Counted from the first letter of the stretch, positions 29,286 to 37,948 are shown. The stretch: DNA of 64,000 nt from Blastococcus fimeti (GCA_900102115.1 FNAW01000001.1:434001-498000); one strand, 5' to 3'. A program made the numbers and translations. Notes: generated from the letters alone by a model not told the origin.

Positions 29286-29301
29286 CGTTTCCGCGGAAAC
29301 G
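29286..29301. repeat. 16-bp perfect palindrome CGTTTCCGCGGAAACG
   Basis: It shares the CCGCGG centre and outer CG with the other copies, but both arms changed together (CTC to TTT with GAG to AAA), so the dyad is preserved. Confidence 0.85.
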
Positions 29302-29380
29302 CGGACGTGGTCGAGCCCACGCACTCCGTCGGGGTGAGCGGAGGGCGATGCCGCTCTCCGCACAGGGGAGAATGTCCGGC

Positions 29381-30376
29381 ATGACCCACGTGCTCGACCC
29401 CGACGCACTGTCGGACGACGCCCGGGCGCTGTCCGTGCCGCTGCCCCCGTACCGCGACGTGACCCGCTCCGACTCCGCCTTCCGCGCCTTCCTGCACGGC
29501 CTCCCCGGGGTCGACCAGGTCGGCGCCGAGGCCCGCGTCGCCCAGCTCGGCACCCGCTCGATCAAGACCACGTCCAAGGCGTGGGCGATCGACACCGCCA
29601 TCTCGATGGTCGACCTCACCACGCTCGAGGGCGCCGACACCCCCGGCAAGGTGCGCAGCCTCGCGGCCAAGGCGAAGAGCCCCGACCCGACGGACCCCAC
29701 GTGCCCCCGGGTCGCCGCGGTCTGCGTCTACGGCGACCTCGCCGGCGTCGCCCGCGAGGCGCTGGGCGACAGCGGCGTCCACGTCGCCGCCGTCGCCACC
29801 GCCTTCCCCAGCGGCCGGGCCAGCCGCGCGGTCAAGCTCGCCGACGTGCGCGACGCCGTGCAGAACGGCGCCGACGAGATCGACATGGTCATCGACCGCG
29901 GCGCCTTCCTGTCCGGCCGGTACCTCGAGGTCTACGAGGAGATCGTCGCGGTCAAGGAGGCCTGCGGGGACGCCCACCTCAAGGTCATCCTCGAGACCGG
30001 CGAGCTCGTCACCCTCGACAACGTCCGCCGCGCCAGCTGGATCGCGATGCTCGCCGGCGGCGACTTCATCAAGACCTCCACCGGCAAGGTCAGCCCCGCC
30101 GCCACCCTCCCGGTCGGCCTGGTGATGCTCGAGGCGGTCCGCGACTTCCGCGCCGCCACCGGCCGCCAGATCGGCTTCAAGCCCGCCGGCGGCATCCGGA
30201 CGACGAAGGACGCGATCAAGCACCTCGTGCTGATCAACGAGACCGTCGGCCCGGACTGGCTGCACGCCGACTGGTTCCGCTTCGGCGCCTCCAGCCTGCT
30301 CAACGACCTCCTGCTCCAGCGCCAGAAGCTGCGCACCGGCCACTACTCCGGCCCCGACCACGTCACGGTGGACTGA
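29381..30376 (+). CDS. deoC: Deoxyribose-phosphate aldolase
   Basis: The 331-residue protein cleaves 2-deoxyribose-5-phosphate to glyceraldehyde-3-phosphate and acetaldehyde. It is the long eukaryote/actinobacterial form, with VDLTTLEG, VATAFPSGR, EIDMVIDRGAFL, KVILETGEL, the Schiff-base lysine in FIKTSTGK and KPAGGIRT. ATG 29381 (MTHVLDP) is preferred over ATG 29372, which lies only one base after GGGGAG; from 29381 the spacing is 10. Two aldehyde dehydrogenase homologues follow at once, fitting disposal of acetaldehyde. Confidence 0.94.
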   Translation: MTHVLDPDALSDDARALSVPLPPYRDVTRSDSAFRAFLHGLPGVDQVGAEARVAQLGTRSIKTTSKAWAIDTAISMVDLTTLEGADTPGKVRSLAAKAKSPDPTDPTCPRVAAVCVYGDLAGVAREALGDSGVHVAAVATAFPSGRASRAVKLADVRDAVQNGADEIDMVIDRGAFLSGRYLEVYEEIVAVKEACGDAHLKVILETGELVTLDNVRRASWIAMLAGGDFIKTSTGKVSPAATLPVGLVMLEAVRDFRAATGRQIGFKPAGGIRTTKDAIKHLVLINETVGPDWLHADWFRFGASSLLNDLLLQRQKLRTGHYSGPDHVTVD

Positions 30377-30378
30377 AC

Positions 30379-31851
30379 ATGACCTCCGCTCCGCCCAGCC
30401 CGGCCCAGCCCCACGTCTTCGAGTACGCCCCCGCCCCCGAGTCCCGGTCGATCGTCACCATCGCGCCGTCCTACGGCCTGTTCATCGACGGCGAGTTCGT
30501 CGACGGCACCGGCGAGCCCTTCGCGACGATCAACCCGGCGACCGAGGAGGTCCTCAGCGAGGTCTCCGCCGGCAGCGCGGCCGACGTCGACCGCGCCGTT
30601 CGCGCCGCCCGCCGCGCGTTCGAGAAGACCTGGGGCCCGATGCGCCCGGCCGACCGCGGCAAGTACCTGTTCCGCATCGCCCGCCTGCTGCAGGAGCGCG
30701 CCCGCGAGTTCGCCGTCCTGGAGTCCCTCGACAACGGCAAGCCGATCCGCGAGTCCCGCGACGTCGACGTCCCCCTCGCCGCGGCGCACTTCTTCTACTA
30801 CGCCGGCTGGGCCGACAAGCTCGAGCACGTCGGCCTCGGCAGCCAGCCCCGCCCGCTCGGCGTCGCCGGCCAGGTCATCCCGTGGAACTTCCCGCTGATG
30901 ATGCTGGCCTGGAAGGTCGCCCCGGCACTGGCCGCGGGCAACACCGTCGTCCTCAAGCCGGCCGAGACCACCCCGCTGACCGCGCTGCTCTTCGCCGAGA
31001 TCTGCCGGCAGGCCGACCTGCCCGCCGGCGTCGTCAACATCGTCACCGGCGCCGGCGACACCGGACGCGCGGTGGTCGAGCACGCCGACGTCGACAAGGT
31101 CGCGTTCACCGGCTCCACGGACGTCGGCCGGTCGATCGCCCGCGCCGTGGCCGGCACCCAGAAGAAGCTCACGCTGGAGCTCGGCGGCAAGGCGGCGAAC
31201 ATCGTGTTCGACGACGCCCCGATCGACCAGGCCGTCGAGGGCATCGTCCAGGGCATCTTCTTCAACCAGGGCCACGTCTGCTGCGCGGGCAGCCGGCTGC
31301 TCGTGCAGGAGTCGATCCACGACGAGGTCGTCGCCGCCCTGCAGCGGCGCATCGGCACGCTGCGCGTCGGCGACCCGCTGGACAAGAACACCGACATCGG
31401 CGCGATCAACTCAGCGGAGCAGCTGGCCCGGATCCGGGAGCTCTCCGACATCGGCGAGGCCGAGGGTGCGCAGCGCTGGCAGCCGGCCGGCGAGCTGCCC
31501 GGGCGCGGCTTCTGGTTCCCCCCGACCGTCTTCACCGACGTCTCCCCCGCCCACCGCATCGCCCGCGACGAGGTCTTCGGCCCGGTGCTCAGCGTGCTGA
31601 CCTTCCGCACCCCGGACGAGGCGGTCGCCAAGGCGAACAACTCCACCTACGGCCTCTCTGCCGGCATCTGGTCGGAGAAGGGCTCCCGCATCCTGAAGAT
31701 CGCGAACCAGCTGCGCGCCGGCGTGGTGTGGGCCAACACGTTCAACAAGTTCGACCCCACGTCGCCCTTCGGCGGCTACAAGCAGTCCGGCTACGGCCGC
31801 GAGGGCGGCCGGCACGGGCTGGCCGCCTACCTGAAGGGTGCCGACCAGTGA
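30379..31851 (+). CDS. NAD(P)-dependent aldehyde dehydrogenase
   Basis: The 490-residue protein is a full-length ALDH: FIDGEFVDGTG, PWNFPLMMLAWK, the cofactor loop FTGSTDVGR, catalytic Glu267 in LELGGKAAN, catalytic Cys301/302 in GHVCCAGS, and EVFGPVLSV. It starts 2 bases after deoC and should oxidise the acetaldehyde produced by DeoC to acetate, or another short aldehyde. The stop overlaps the next start as GTGA, so the following half-ALDH is translationally coupled to it. Confidence 0.93.
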   Translation: MTSAPPSPAQPHVFEYAPAPESRSIVTIAPSYGLFIDGEFVDGTGEPFATINPATEEVLSEVSAGSAADVDRAVRAARRAFEKTWGPMRPADRGKYLFRIARLLQERAREFAVLESLDNGKPIRESRDVDVPLAAAHFFYYAGWADKLEHVGLGSQPRPLGVAGQVIPWNFPLMMLAWKVAPALAAGNTVVLKPAETTPLTALLFAEICRQADLPAGVVNIVTGAGDTGRAVVEHADVDKVAFTGSTDVGRSIARAVAGTQKKLTLELGGKAANIVFDDAPIDQAVEGIVQGIFFNQGHVCCAGSRLLVQESIHDEVVAALQRRIGTLRVGDPLDKNTDIGAINSAEQLARIRELSDIGEAEGAQRWQPAGELPGRGFWFPPTVFTDVSPAHRIARDEVFGPVLSVLTFRTPDEAVAKANNSTYGLSAGIWSEKGSRILKIANQLRAGVVWANTFNKFDPTSPFGGYKQSGYGREGGRHGLAAYLKGADQ

Positions 31852-32720
31852 TCGGGAACGACCGCCTCGCCGTGCGCAAGACCTACAAGCTCTACGTGAA
31901 CGGCACCTTCCCGCGCTCGGAGTCCGGCCGCACCTACGAGGTCAGCGACGCCAAGGGCCACTTCCTCGCCAACGCCGCGTGGGCCAGCCGCAAGGACGCC
32001 CGCGACGCCGTGGTCGCCGCCCGCGGTGCCTTCGCGAAGTGGTCGGCCGCCACCGCCTACAACCGCGGCCAGGTGCTCTACCGCGTGGCCGAGGTCATGG
32101 AGGGCCGGCACGCCCAGTTCTGCGAGGAGGTCGCCGCCGGCGAGGGGCTCAGCGCCTCGAAGGCCCGCGCCGCCGTGGACGCCGCCATCGACCGCTGGGT
32201 CTGGTACGCCGGCTGGACCGACAAACTGGCCGCCGTCCTCGGTGGGGCGAACCCGGTCGCCGGCCCGTACTTCGACTTCTCGACGCCGGAGCCGACCGGT
32301 GTCGTCGCGGTGCTGGCGCCGCAGCAGTCGAGCCTGCTCGGCCTGGTCAGCGTCCTGGCCCCCGTGCTCGCGACCGGCAACACCGCCGTCGTCGTGACGT
32401 CGAAGGAGCGCCCGCTCCCGGCGGTCACCCTCGGCGAGGTGCTGGCCACCAGCGACGTCCCCGGCGGCGTGGTCAACCTGCTCACCGGGGACGCCGAGGA
32501 GCTCGGCACCTGGCTGGCCGAGCACGCCGACGTCGACGCCATCGACCTCACCGGCGCTCCGGCGAACCGGGCGATGGAGTTCGAGCGGGAGGCCGCGGGC
32601 ACCATCAAGCGCGTCCTGCGCCCCCCGGCGGCCGAACCGGACTGGACCGCCGACCCCGGCCTGGCCAGGATGACGCCATTCCTCGAGACGAAGACGGTCT
32701 GGCACCCGATCGGCCTGTAG
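31848..32720 (+). CDS. Half-length aldehyde dehydrogenase homologue lacking the catalytic region
   Basis: The 290-residue protein resembles the N-terminal NAD-binding half of ALDHs (LYVNGTFPRSESGRTYEV, RWVWYAGWTDKL, a LAPVLATGNTAVVV segment, VVNLLTG). It ends about where the catalytic Glu/Cys part should begin: there is no LELGG and no catalytic cysteine, and NFP-type residues are replaced by APQQS. The frame is intact, codon use is normal and GTG 31848 overlaps the ALDH stop, so it is not an obvious decay product. It may be a regulatory or structural partner of the preceding ALDH. It converges on the TetR gene with a 4-base gap. Confidence 0.8.
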   Translation: MIGNDRLAVRKTYKLYVNGTFPRSESGRTYEVSDAKGHFLANAAWASRKDARDAVVAARGAFAKWSAATAYNRGQVLYRVAEVMEGRHAQFCEEVAAGEGLSASKARAAVDAAIDRWVWYAGWTDKLAAVLGGANPVAGPYFDFSTPEPTGVVAVLAPQQSSLLGLVSVLAPVLATGNTAVVVTSKERPLPAVTLGEVLATSDVPGGVVNLLTGDAEELGTWLAEHADVDAIDLTGAPANRAMEFEREAAGTIKRVLRPPAAEPDWTADPGLARMTPFLETKTVWHPIGL

Positions 32721-32724
32721 GGGC

Positions 32725-33252
32725 TCAGCCGCCGTCGACGAGCCGTTCGAGCCGCTCTCGGAGCGGCCGCAGGTCCTCGCGCGGCGGCAGCCCGGTCAGT
32801 GTCTCGAGCCACAACCCGTTCCCGACCAGCACCACCAGGCGGGCGAGCACGGGGTCCGGGATGCGCTCGCCGAGGGCCCCCGCCCAGGCCTGATCGGCCT
32901 CCTCGAGCACCGCACGGGCGGCGGGCTGACCGGCGCCCGCGAGCCGCAGCACGGCCTGGCTGGTGCGGGTCAGCGCCGCCGGCGTCCCGGAGGACGACGA
33001 GCTGAGCCAGTAGGCGACCGGCCCGTCGGGCGCGGCGCGCAGCGCCTCCACGTCCTCGGCGACCTGTGCGCGCAGCCGGTCGGCGAGCCCGTCGACCAGC
33101 GCCTCCTTGCTCGGGAAGTGGTAGAGCAGGCCGCCCTTGGAGACCCCGGCGGCGGCGGCCACGGCGTCCAGCGTGGCCGCGACGCCGACGTCGTCGACCA
33201 GCAGGTGCTCGAAGGCATCGAGAACCTGTGCGCGCTGTGATGGTCGGGCCAT
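32725..33252 (-). CDS. TetR family transcriptional repressor
   Basis: The 175-residue protein has an N-terminal helix-turn-helix (TLDAVAAAAGVSKGGLLYHFPSKEALVDGL, residues about 27-56) and a helical C-terminal ligand domain. It is divergent from the MFS exporter, with a 54-base gap that holds a 7+7 dyad over its own probable -10. The arrangement is the standard local repressor/exporter pair in which a ligand releases the repressor. The ligand is unknown. Confidence 0.92.
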   Translation of the reverse strand: MARPSQRAQVLDAFEHLLVDDVGVAATLDAVAAAAGVSKGGLLYHFPSKEALVDGLADRLRAQVAEDVEALRAAPDGPVAYWLSSSSSGTPAALTRTSQAVLRLAGAGQPAARAVLEEADQAWAGALGERIPDPVLARLVVLVGNGLWLETLTGLPPREDLRPLRERLERLVDGG

Positions 33253-33259
33253 GCGAGTT

Positions 33260-33265
33260 ACTGTA
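33260..33265 (-). promoter_or_regulatory. -10 element TACAGT for the tetR gene
   Basis: TACAGT lies 7 bases before the tetR ATG, giving a leaderless transcript. Its first two bases overlap the dyad at 33264-33279, so the repressor would block its own promoter. Confidence 0.5.
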
Positions 33266-33279
33266 CCGTCTGGACGGTA
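33264..33279. promoter_or_regulatory. Probable TetR operator TACCGTC-TG-GACGGTA
   Basis: Perfect 7-base arms flank a 2-base spacer in the short divergent region between tetR and the exporter gene. Size, symmetry and position are those of an autoregulated TetR-type operator. Confidence 0.75.
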
Positions 33280-33306
33280 TTGCTTCGACTACGGGACGAG
33301 AACGAC

Positions 33307-34857
33307 ATGAGCACCGCCCCTCCGGCGCACGGGGCCGACCGCACCACCCCCCTCGCCGGGCGACGGGAGTGGCTGGGCCTCGCGGCGCTGATGCTGCCTG
33401 TGCTGCTGATCTCGGTGGACAACACGGTGCTCACCTTCGCCGTCCCCGCGATCACCCGCGCGCTGGCGCCGAGCGGTACCGAGCTGCTGTGGGCCGTCGA
33501 CATCTACCCGCTGCTGCTGGCCGGGCTGCTGGTCACCGCCGGCAGCCTCGGCGACCGCTTCGGCCGCCGCCGCCTGCTGCTGCTCGGCGCCGTCGGCTTC
33601 GGCGTCGCCTCCGTGCTGGCCGCCTACGCCCCCGACGTCCGCTGGCTGATCGCCGCCCGGGCGCTGCAGGGCGTCTTCGGTGCGGCGCTGATGCCCTCGA
33701 CGCTCTCCCTGCTGCGCAACCTGTTCCTCGACCAGCAGCAGCGGCGGCTGGCCATCGCGATCTGGGCCTCCGGCTTCGCCGGCGGTGCGGCGCTCGGGCC
33801 GGTCGTCGGCGGCGCCCTCCTCGAGCACTTCTGGTGGGGCTCGGTCTTCCTGGTGAACGTGCCGGTGCTGGCGGTGCTGCTGCTGGCCGCCCGCCTGCTG
33901 CCGGAGTCCAAGGACCCCTCCCCCGGCCCGCTCGACCTGGTCAGCGTCGTGCTCTCGCTGACCACGATGCTGCCGCTGGTCTACGCCATCAAGACCCTCG
34001 CCGGCGGCTCGCCCGGCCCGGTCGCGGCGGCGGCCGCCCTCCTCGGGCTCGCCAGCGGCGTCGCCTTCGTCCGCCGCCAGCTCACCCGCCCGGCCCCGCT
34101 GCTGGATCTGCGGCTCTTCCGCGACCGGGTCGTCACCGCGGCCATCAGCGCGAACCTGCTCATCATCGCCGCGCTCTCCGGCCTGCTGCTGCTCGCCTCG
34201 CAGTACCTGCAGCTCGTGCTCGGCAGGAGCCCGATGGACGCCGGCCTGCTGCTCGTCCCGGGGCTGCTCGCCTCGGTCGCGGGCGGGCTGGCCGCGGTGC
34301 CGCTGGCGCGGCGGTTCCCGGTGCGCCGGCTGGTCCTCAGCGGCGTGCTGCTCGCCGCCGTCGGCTACGTCGTCGCCACCCGGCTGGGCACCGGCAGCTC
34401 GGCGACGCTCGTCGTCGTGGCGTTCGGCCTGGTCGCGACCGGCGCCGGCCTCGCCGAGACCCTCACCAACGACGCCATCCTCACCGCGGCTCCCCCGGAG
34501 CGGGCCGGCCAGGCCAGCGCGGTCAGCGAGACCGCCTACGAGCTGGGCACCGGCCTGGGCGTCGCGGTGCTGGGCAGCGTCCTGGGCGCGGTCTACACCG
34601 CGCACCTGGTGCTGCCCGCCGGGTTGGACGCCGGCGAACGGGAGGCCGCCGGCACCCTCGGCGGCGCCTTCGACGTCGCCGACCGGCTGCCCCCGGATCC
34701 CGCGACGGCGCTGACCGACAGCGCCCGGGAGGCGTTCACCGCCGGCATGGACCTGACCGCCGGCATCGGGGTGGCCGTGATGCTCGCCGCCGCCGCGCTC
34801 GTGGCGGTCGTCTGGCCCCGACCTCGGGCAGGCGCCCGGCCCCCCTCGGGGGGCTGA
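33307..34857 (+). CDS. MFS multidrug efflux transporter, DHA2 (14-TMS) family
   Basis: The 516-residue protein has 14 predicted membrane segments and the MFS motif A GSLGDRFGRRR between helices 2 and 3, plus the drug-efflux motif C-like segment ASGFAGGAALGPVVGG. The N-terminal segment SVDNTVLTFAVPAI is characteristic of QacA/EmrB-type DHA2 proton antiporters. It presumably exports toxic cations or antibiotics under control of the divergent TetR repressor. ATG 33307 follows ACGAGAACGAC; a start at 33280 would overlap the operator. Confidence 0.93.
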   Translation: MSTAPPAHGADRTTPLAGRREWLGLAALMLPVLLISVDNTVLTFAVPAITRALAPSGTELLWAVDIYPLLLAGLLVTAGSLGDRFGRRRLLLLGAVGFGVASVLAAYAPDVRWLIAARALQGVFGAALMPSTLSLLRNLFLDQQQRRLAIAIWASGFAGGAALGPVVGGALLEHFWWGSVFLVNVPVLAVLLLAARLLPESKDPSPGPLDLVSVVLSLTTMLPLVYAIKTLAGGSPGPVAAAAALLGLASGVAFVRRQLTRPAPLLDLRLFRDRVVTAAISANLLIIAALSGLLLLASQYLQLVLGRSPMDAGLLLVPGLLASVAGGLAAVPLARRFPVRRLVLSGVLLAAVGYVVATRLGTGSSATLVVVAFGLVATGAGLAETLTNDAILTAAPPERAGQASAVSETAYELGTGLGVAVLGSVLGAVYTAHLVLPAGLDAGEREAAGTLGGAFDVADRLPPDPATALTDSAREAFTAGMDLTAGIGVAVMLAAAALVAVVWPRPRAGARPPSGG

Positions 34858-34905
34858 GCCGAAAGGCCGGGGAGCGCGCGCCGCTCCATCTGGCAGAGTC
34901 ACCCC

Positions 34906-36291
34906 GTGGCCAGGCCGAGCATCGTTCCCATCGCACTGACCCTCGACGACCGCACGGGCTACACGCTGTGGGCTCCTCCGTGGGAGGAGGACGGCGAGGA
35001 GTGGCAGGCGTTCCTCGGCACCACCGTCGAGGTGCGCTCCGACATCAACGACGACGACCCCGAGGCCCCGGTCCCCACCGCGGTCGTGCACCTGTTCCCC
35101 TCGCCGGCCGCGCTGGCCGCGTTCTGCCGCGCCAGCACCGACCACGACCTCGCCGATCACCCGGTCTGGCCGGTCGTCGCGGGCCTGGGTGCGGCCGGCC
35201 TGACCCCGGACGAGGACCACCGCTTCGACCTCGACGGCGTCTACGACATCGCCGCCGAGGACCCCGACCGCTGGGCGGTCGAGGAGCTGGCCGTCACGAT
35301 CGACATCGTCAGCCGGCTGGCCGAGTGCCTCGACGCCGACGACGAGGACGAGGACGACCTCGACGACGACGGGACCGAGTTCGAGGCGGTCGCCGAGCTG
35401 GTCGCCAAGCCCGAGATCGGCTCGCTGGGCCTGGGCGCCGAGGCGTTCATCGGCCGCTCCGGCGAGGACGCCTGGGCGGGCGTCGGCGGCGCGCTCGACG
35501 ACCTGTGGGAGGACGTCGTCGAGGAGCTCGGCGAGCACCTCGACTGGACCGGCGCGGGCACCGTGGCCGTGGCCGACTACCCGTCGGCCTCCGAGTCGGC
35601 CCCCATCGTCGTCGACGAGGACGAGGACGACGACGACATCGAGCCGGTCGACGTCGGCACCCCCGCCGCCGCGACCGCCGGTGTGCGCACCATCGCCGGC
35701 GGCGGGCGGCTCGTCCACGACCCCGCCGCGGTCGCCGCGGCCGCGGAGTTCTGGGAGGCCGTCGGCATCCTCCCCGTCGAGGTGGTCGTCCCCGACGGCG
35801 CCGGGGTGACCCTGCGCTGCTACGTCGACGACGTCGCCCGCTTCCTGGGCCGCGACGGCGAGGTCTTCCTCTTCGACACCCCCGCCGACCTGGCCCGCTT
35901 CTGCGCGGGCACCGAGACGCACGACCTCAGCGAGATCGCCTCCTGGCCCGAGGTCGCCGTCACCGACACCCTGCCGCTGCCGGCGGACCAGGACCGCTTC
36001 GACCTCGTCGGGCTGGCGGAGGTGCTGGGCGAGGTCGCCGACGGCGCCGCCGGGCTGGTGAGCCACGCCGCGCTCGCCCAGCCCGTGGAGGGCGCCCGCG
36101 ACCTGGCTGAATACGGGCGGCTGCCCCGGGTCGAGGAGCTGCTCGCCCCGTCGGCGCCGCTGGGCCAGGCCGTCGCCCGCGGCGAACGGGAGCCCGACGC
36201 CACCCTGCACCAGGCCGATGCCGCCGCCGTCCGCCCCGCGTGGGACGAGGTCGTCACGCTGATCAGCGGGAAGCTCGTCTTCCGCGGCTGA
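34906..36291 (+). CDS. Acidic protein of unknown function with internal duplication
   Basis: The 461-residue protein has no signal peptide or membrane segment. The middle (about 145-260) is very rich in Asp/Glu. The N-terminal part (LFPSPAALAAFCRASTDHDL, then WPVV, then DHRFDLDGVYDI) is repeated in the C-terminal part (LFDTPADLARFCAGTETHDL, then WPEV, then DRFDLVGLAEV), so it is a tandem duplicate of a roughly 90-residue domain joined by an acidic linker. I recognise no catalytic motif. GTG 34906 lies 6 bases after CAGAGT with no ribosome-binding site. It converges on the DEAD-box helicase gene. Confidence 0.75.
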   Translation: MARPSIVPIALTLDDRTGYTLWAPPWEEDGEEWQAFLGTTVEVRSDINDDDPEAPVPTAVVHLFPSPAALAAFCRASTDHDLADHPVWPVVAGLGAAGLTPDEDHRFDLDGVYDIAAEDPDRWAVEELAVTIDIVSRLAECLDADDEDEDDLDDDGTEFEAVAELVAKPEIGSLGLGAEAFIGRSGEDAWAGVGGALDDLWEDVVEELGEHLDWTGAGTVAVADYPSASESAPIVVDEDEDDDDIEPVDVGTPAAATAGVRTIAGGGRLVHDPAAVAAAAEFWEAVGILPVEVVVPDGAGVTLRCYVDDVARFLGRDGEVFLFDTPADLARFCAGTETHDLSEIASWPEVAVTDTLPLPADQDRFDLVGLAEVLGEVADGAAGLVSHAALAQPVEGARDLAEYGRLPRVEELLAPSAPLGQAVARGEREPDATLHQADAAAVRPAWDEVVTLISGKLVFRG

Positions 36292-36314
36292 GCCGCACGA
36301 CGCAGCAGCCGCGC

Positions 36315-36363
36315 ACGACGAAGCGGCCGGCCCCGGGAGTCCCGGGACCGGCCGCTTCGTCGT
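36315..36363. terminator. Strong bidirectional terminator
   Basis: A 16-bp stem, one C-A mismatch, a further 6 bp and a 3-base loop (AGT) lie between convergent stops at 36291 and 36374. It should terminate both the acidic-protein gene and the helicase gene. Confidence 0.85.
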
Positions 36364-36373
36364 TCAGGGGTTC

Positions 36374-37948
36374 TTACGCGCCGTAGCGCGAGGGGCGGCC
36401 GGGCCGCCCACCCGGGCGACCGCGGTCGCCGTAGGAGCGCTCACCGGACGCCGAGCGCTCGCCGCCGCCGTAGGACCGCTCACCCGCGGGCCGCTCGCCG
36501 GCGGGCCGGGGACGGTCACCGAAGGAGCGACGCGGGCCACCACGCGAACCGCCGGTGGGGCGGTCGCCGTCGCGACGCGGACGGCCACCGGGGCCGCCAC
36601 CGCCGCGACGCATGTCGCGCTGGGTGCGCTCCTTGGGCTCCACCGCGATGCCGGCGGCGATGAGGTCGAGGATCGGCTTGTCACCGGGGCGGGTCCGGTC
36701 GATGGGCGGGTCCACCTTGGCGGTGCGGAACCGTCGCTTGGCCTGGCCGACCTGGTCGGGCAGCAGCAGCGAGACGACGACACCGGCGGCACCGGCGCGG
36801 GCGGTGCGGCCCGAACGGTGCAGGTAGGTCTTGGCGTCCGTCGGCGGGTCGTAGTGCAGGACCAGCGAGACGTCGTCCACGTGGATGCCGCGGGCGGCGA
36901 CGTCGGTGGCGACGAGGACCGGCGAGCGGGCGTCGGTGAACTCCTCCAGCGCACGCTTGCGCGCCGCCTGGGGCAGTCCGCCGTGGATCGCCTCGGCCTT
37001 GATGCCGGCAGCCTTGAGGTTGTCGGCCAGCCGGTCCACGCCGAGCTGGGTGCGGGCGAAGATGATCGTCCGGCCCGGGCGGGAGGCCAGCTCGGTGGCC
37101 ACCTGCAGCTTGTCGCGGAACGCCAGCGTGAAGGCGAGGTGCTCGGCCGGCGGGGCCTCGCCGCCGGGGCGGACGACCTCGTGCCGGGCCGGGTCCTTGA
37201 GGTAGCGGCGGACCAGCGAGTCGACCTCGCCGTCCAGCGTCGCCGAGAACAGCAGGCGCTGGGCGTCGCGGGCGGTCTGGTCGAGCAGCTCCTTGACGAC
37301 CGGGAGGAAGCCCAGGTCGGCCATGAAGTCGGCCTCGTCGAGGACCGTGATGACGACCTCGGCGAGGGTGGCCTCGCCCTGGCTGATCAGGTCCTGCAGG
37401 CGGCCGGGCGTGGCGATGATGACGTCGACGCCGCGGCGCAGCTGCTGGATCTGGCGGTACATGGGCGCGCCGCCGTACACGGTCGCCAGCTGCACGCCGG
37501 TGGCCTGGCCGAGGGGCGCGAGGTTGTCGTGCACCTGCTGCGCCAGCTCACGGGTCGGCACGAGGACCAGCCCGCGGGGGGCGCGGCGGCCCTGCTTGAC
37601 CTCGTTGCCGATGCGGGCGAGCAGCGGCAGGCCGAAGGCCAGCGTCTTGCCCGAGCCCGTCGCGGCCTTGCCGAGCACGTCGCGCCCGGCGAGGGCGTCC
37701 GGCAGGGCGGAGGTCTGGATGGCGAACGGGCGGTGGATGCCGCGGCGCTCGAGCGCGGTGACCAGCGGCTGGGGCAGGCCCAGCTGGCCGAACGTGGGGC
37801 CGGTGGGCTCCTCGGCCGCCTCGGGGGCCGGCTCGGTGGCCAGCTCGGTGGCGATCCCGGTCTCCGCCACAGCGGTGTCCGGAACGGTGTTCTCGATGGT
37901 GGTGTCGGCGTCGTTCGACTCGAACGAGACAGGGTTGACCAAAGTCAT
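36374..37948 (-). CDS. DEAD-box ATP-dependent RNA helicase
   Basis: The 524-residue protein has the Q motif region FAIQTSALPDALAG, motif I ATGSGKT, VPTRELA, TPGRL, motif II LDEADFM, motif III SAT, then TDVAARGIHV and motif VI HRSGRTARAG. The last 90 residues are a Gly/Arg/Ser/Asp-rich tail typical of RNA-binding extensions in cold-shock or ribosome-assembly helicases such as DeaD and RhlE. An acidic N-terminal extension of about 50 residues precedes the helicase core. The gene has its own 239-base leader region with two small stem-loops, which suggests independent or temperature-dependent control. Confidence 0.93.
   Translation of the reverse strand: MTLVNPVSFESNDADTTIENTVPDTAVAETGIATELATEPAPEAAEEPTGPTFGQLGLPQPLVTALERRGIHRPFAIQTSALPDALAGRDVLGKAATGSGKTLAFGLPLLARIGNEVKQGRRAPRGLVLVPTRELAQQVHDNLAPLGQATGVQLATVYGGAPMYRQIQQLRRGVDVIIATPGRLQDLISQGEATLAEVVITVLDEADFMADLGFLPVVKELLDQTARDAQRLLFSATLDGEVDSLVRRYLKDPARHEVVRPGGEAPPAEHLAFTLAFRDKLQVATELASRPGRTIIFARTQLGVDRLADNLKAAGIKAEAIHGGLPQAARKRALEEFTDARSPVLVATDVAARGIHVDDVSLVLHYDPPTDAKTYLHRSGRTARAGAAGVVVSLLLPDQVGQAKRRFRTAKVDPPIDRTRPGDKPILDLIAAGIAVEPKERTQRDMRRGGGGPGGRPRRDGDRPTGGSRGGPRRSFGDRPRPAGERPAGERSYGGGERSASGERSYGDRGRPGGRPGRPSRYGA

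Larger units (their letters stand above)
29057..29380. other. 324-base divergent intergenic region with palindrome cluster
   Basis: This region separates the HNH gene from deoC. It holds the SOS-like box at its left end, four CCGCGG-centred palindromes between 29151 and 29301, and the deoC ribosome-binding site GGGGAG at 29365-29370. An open frame runs through it in phase with deoC, but it encodes only Arg/Pro-rich repeats of the palindromes and is not taken as coding. Confidence 0.65.

Noticed and set aside
29151..29301. CRISPR-like array
   Set aside because: Repeat units are self-palindromic, unequal in spacing (about 27, 48 and 60 bases) and only partly identical; no cas genes are near.
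29090..29380. N-terminal extension of DeoC through the palindrome cluster
   Set aside because: It would add 97 residues dominated by repeated LPRER/FPRKR derived from palindromes; GGGGAG and DeoC homology place the start at 29381.
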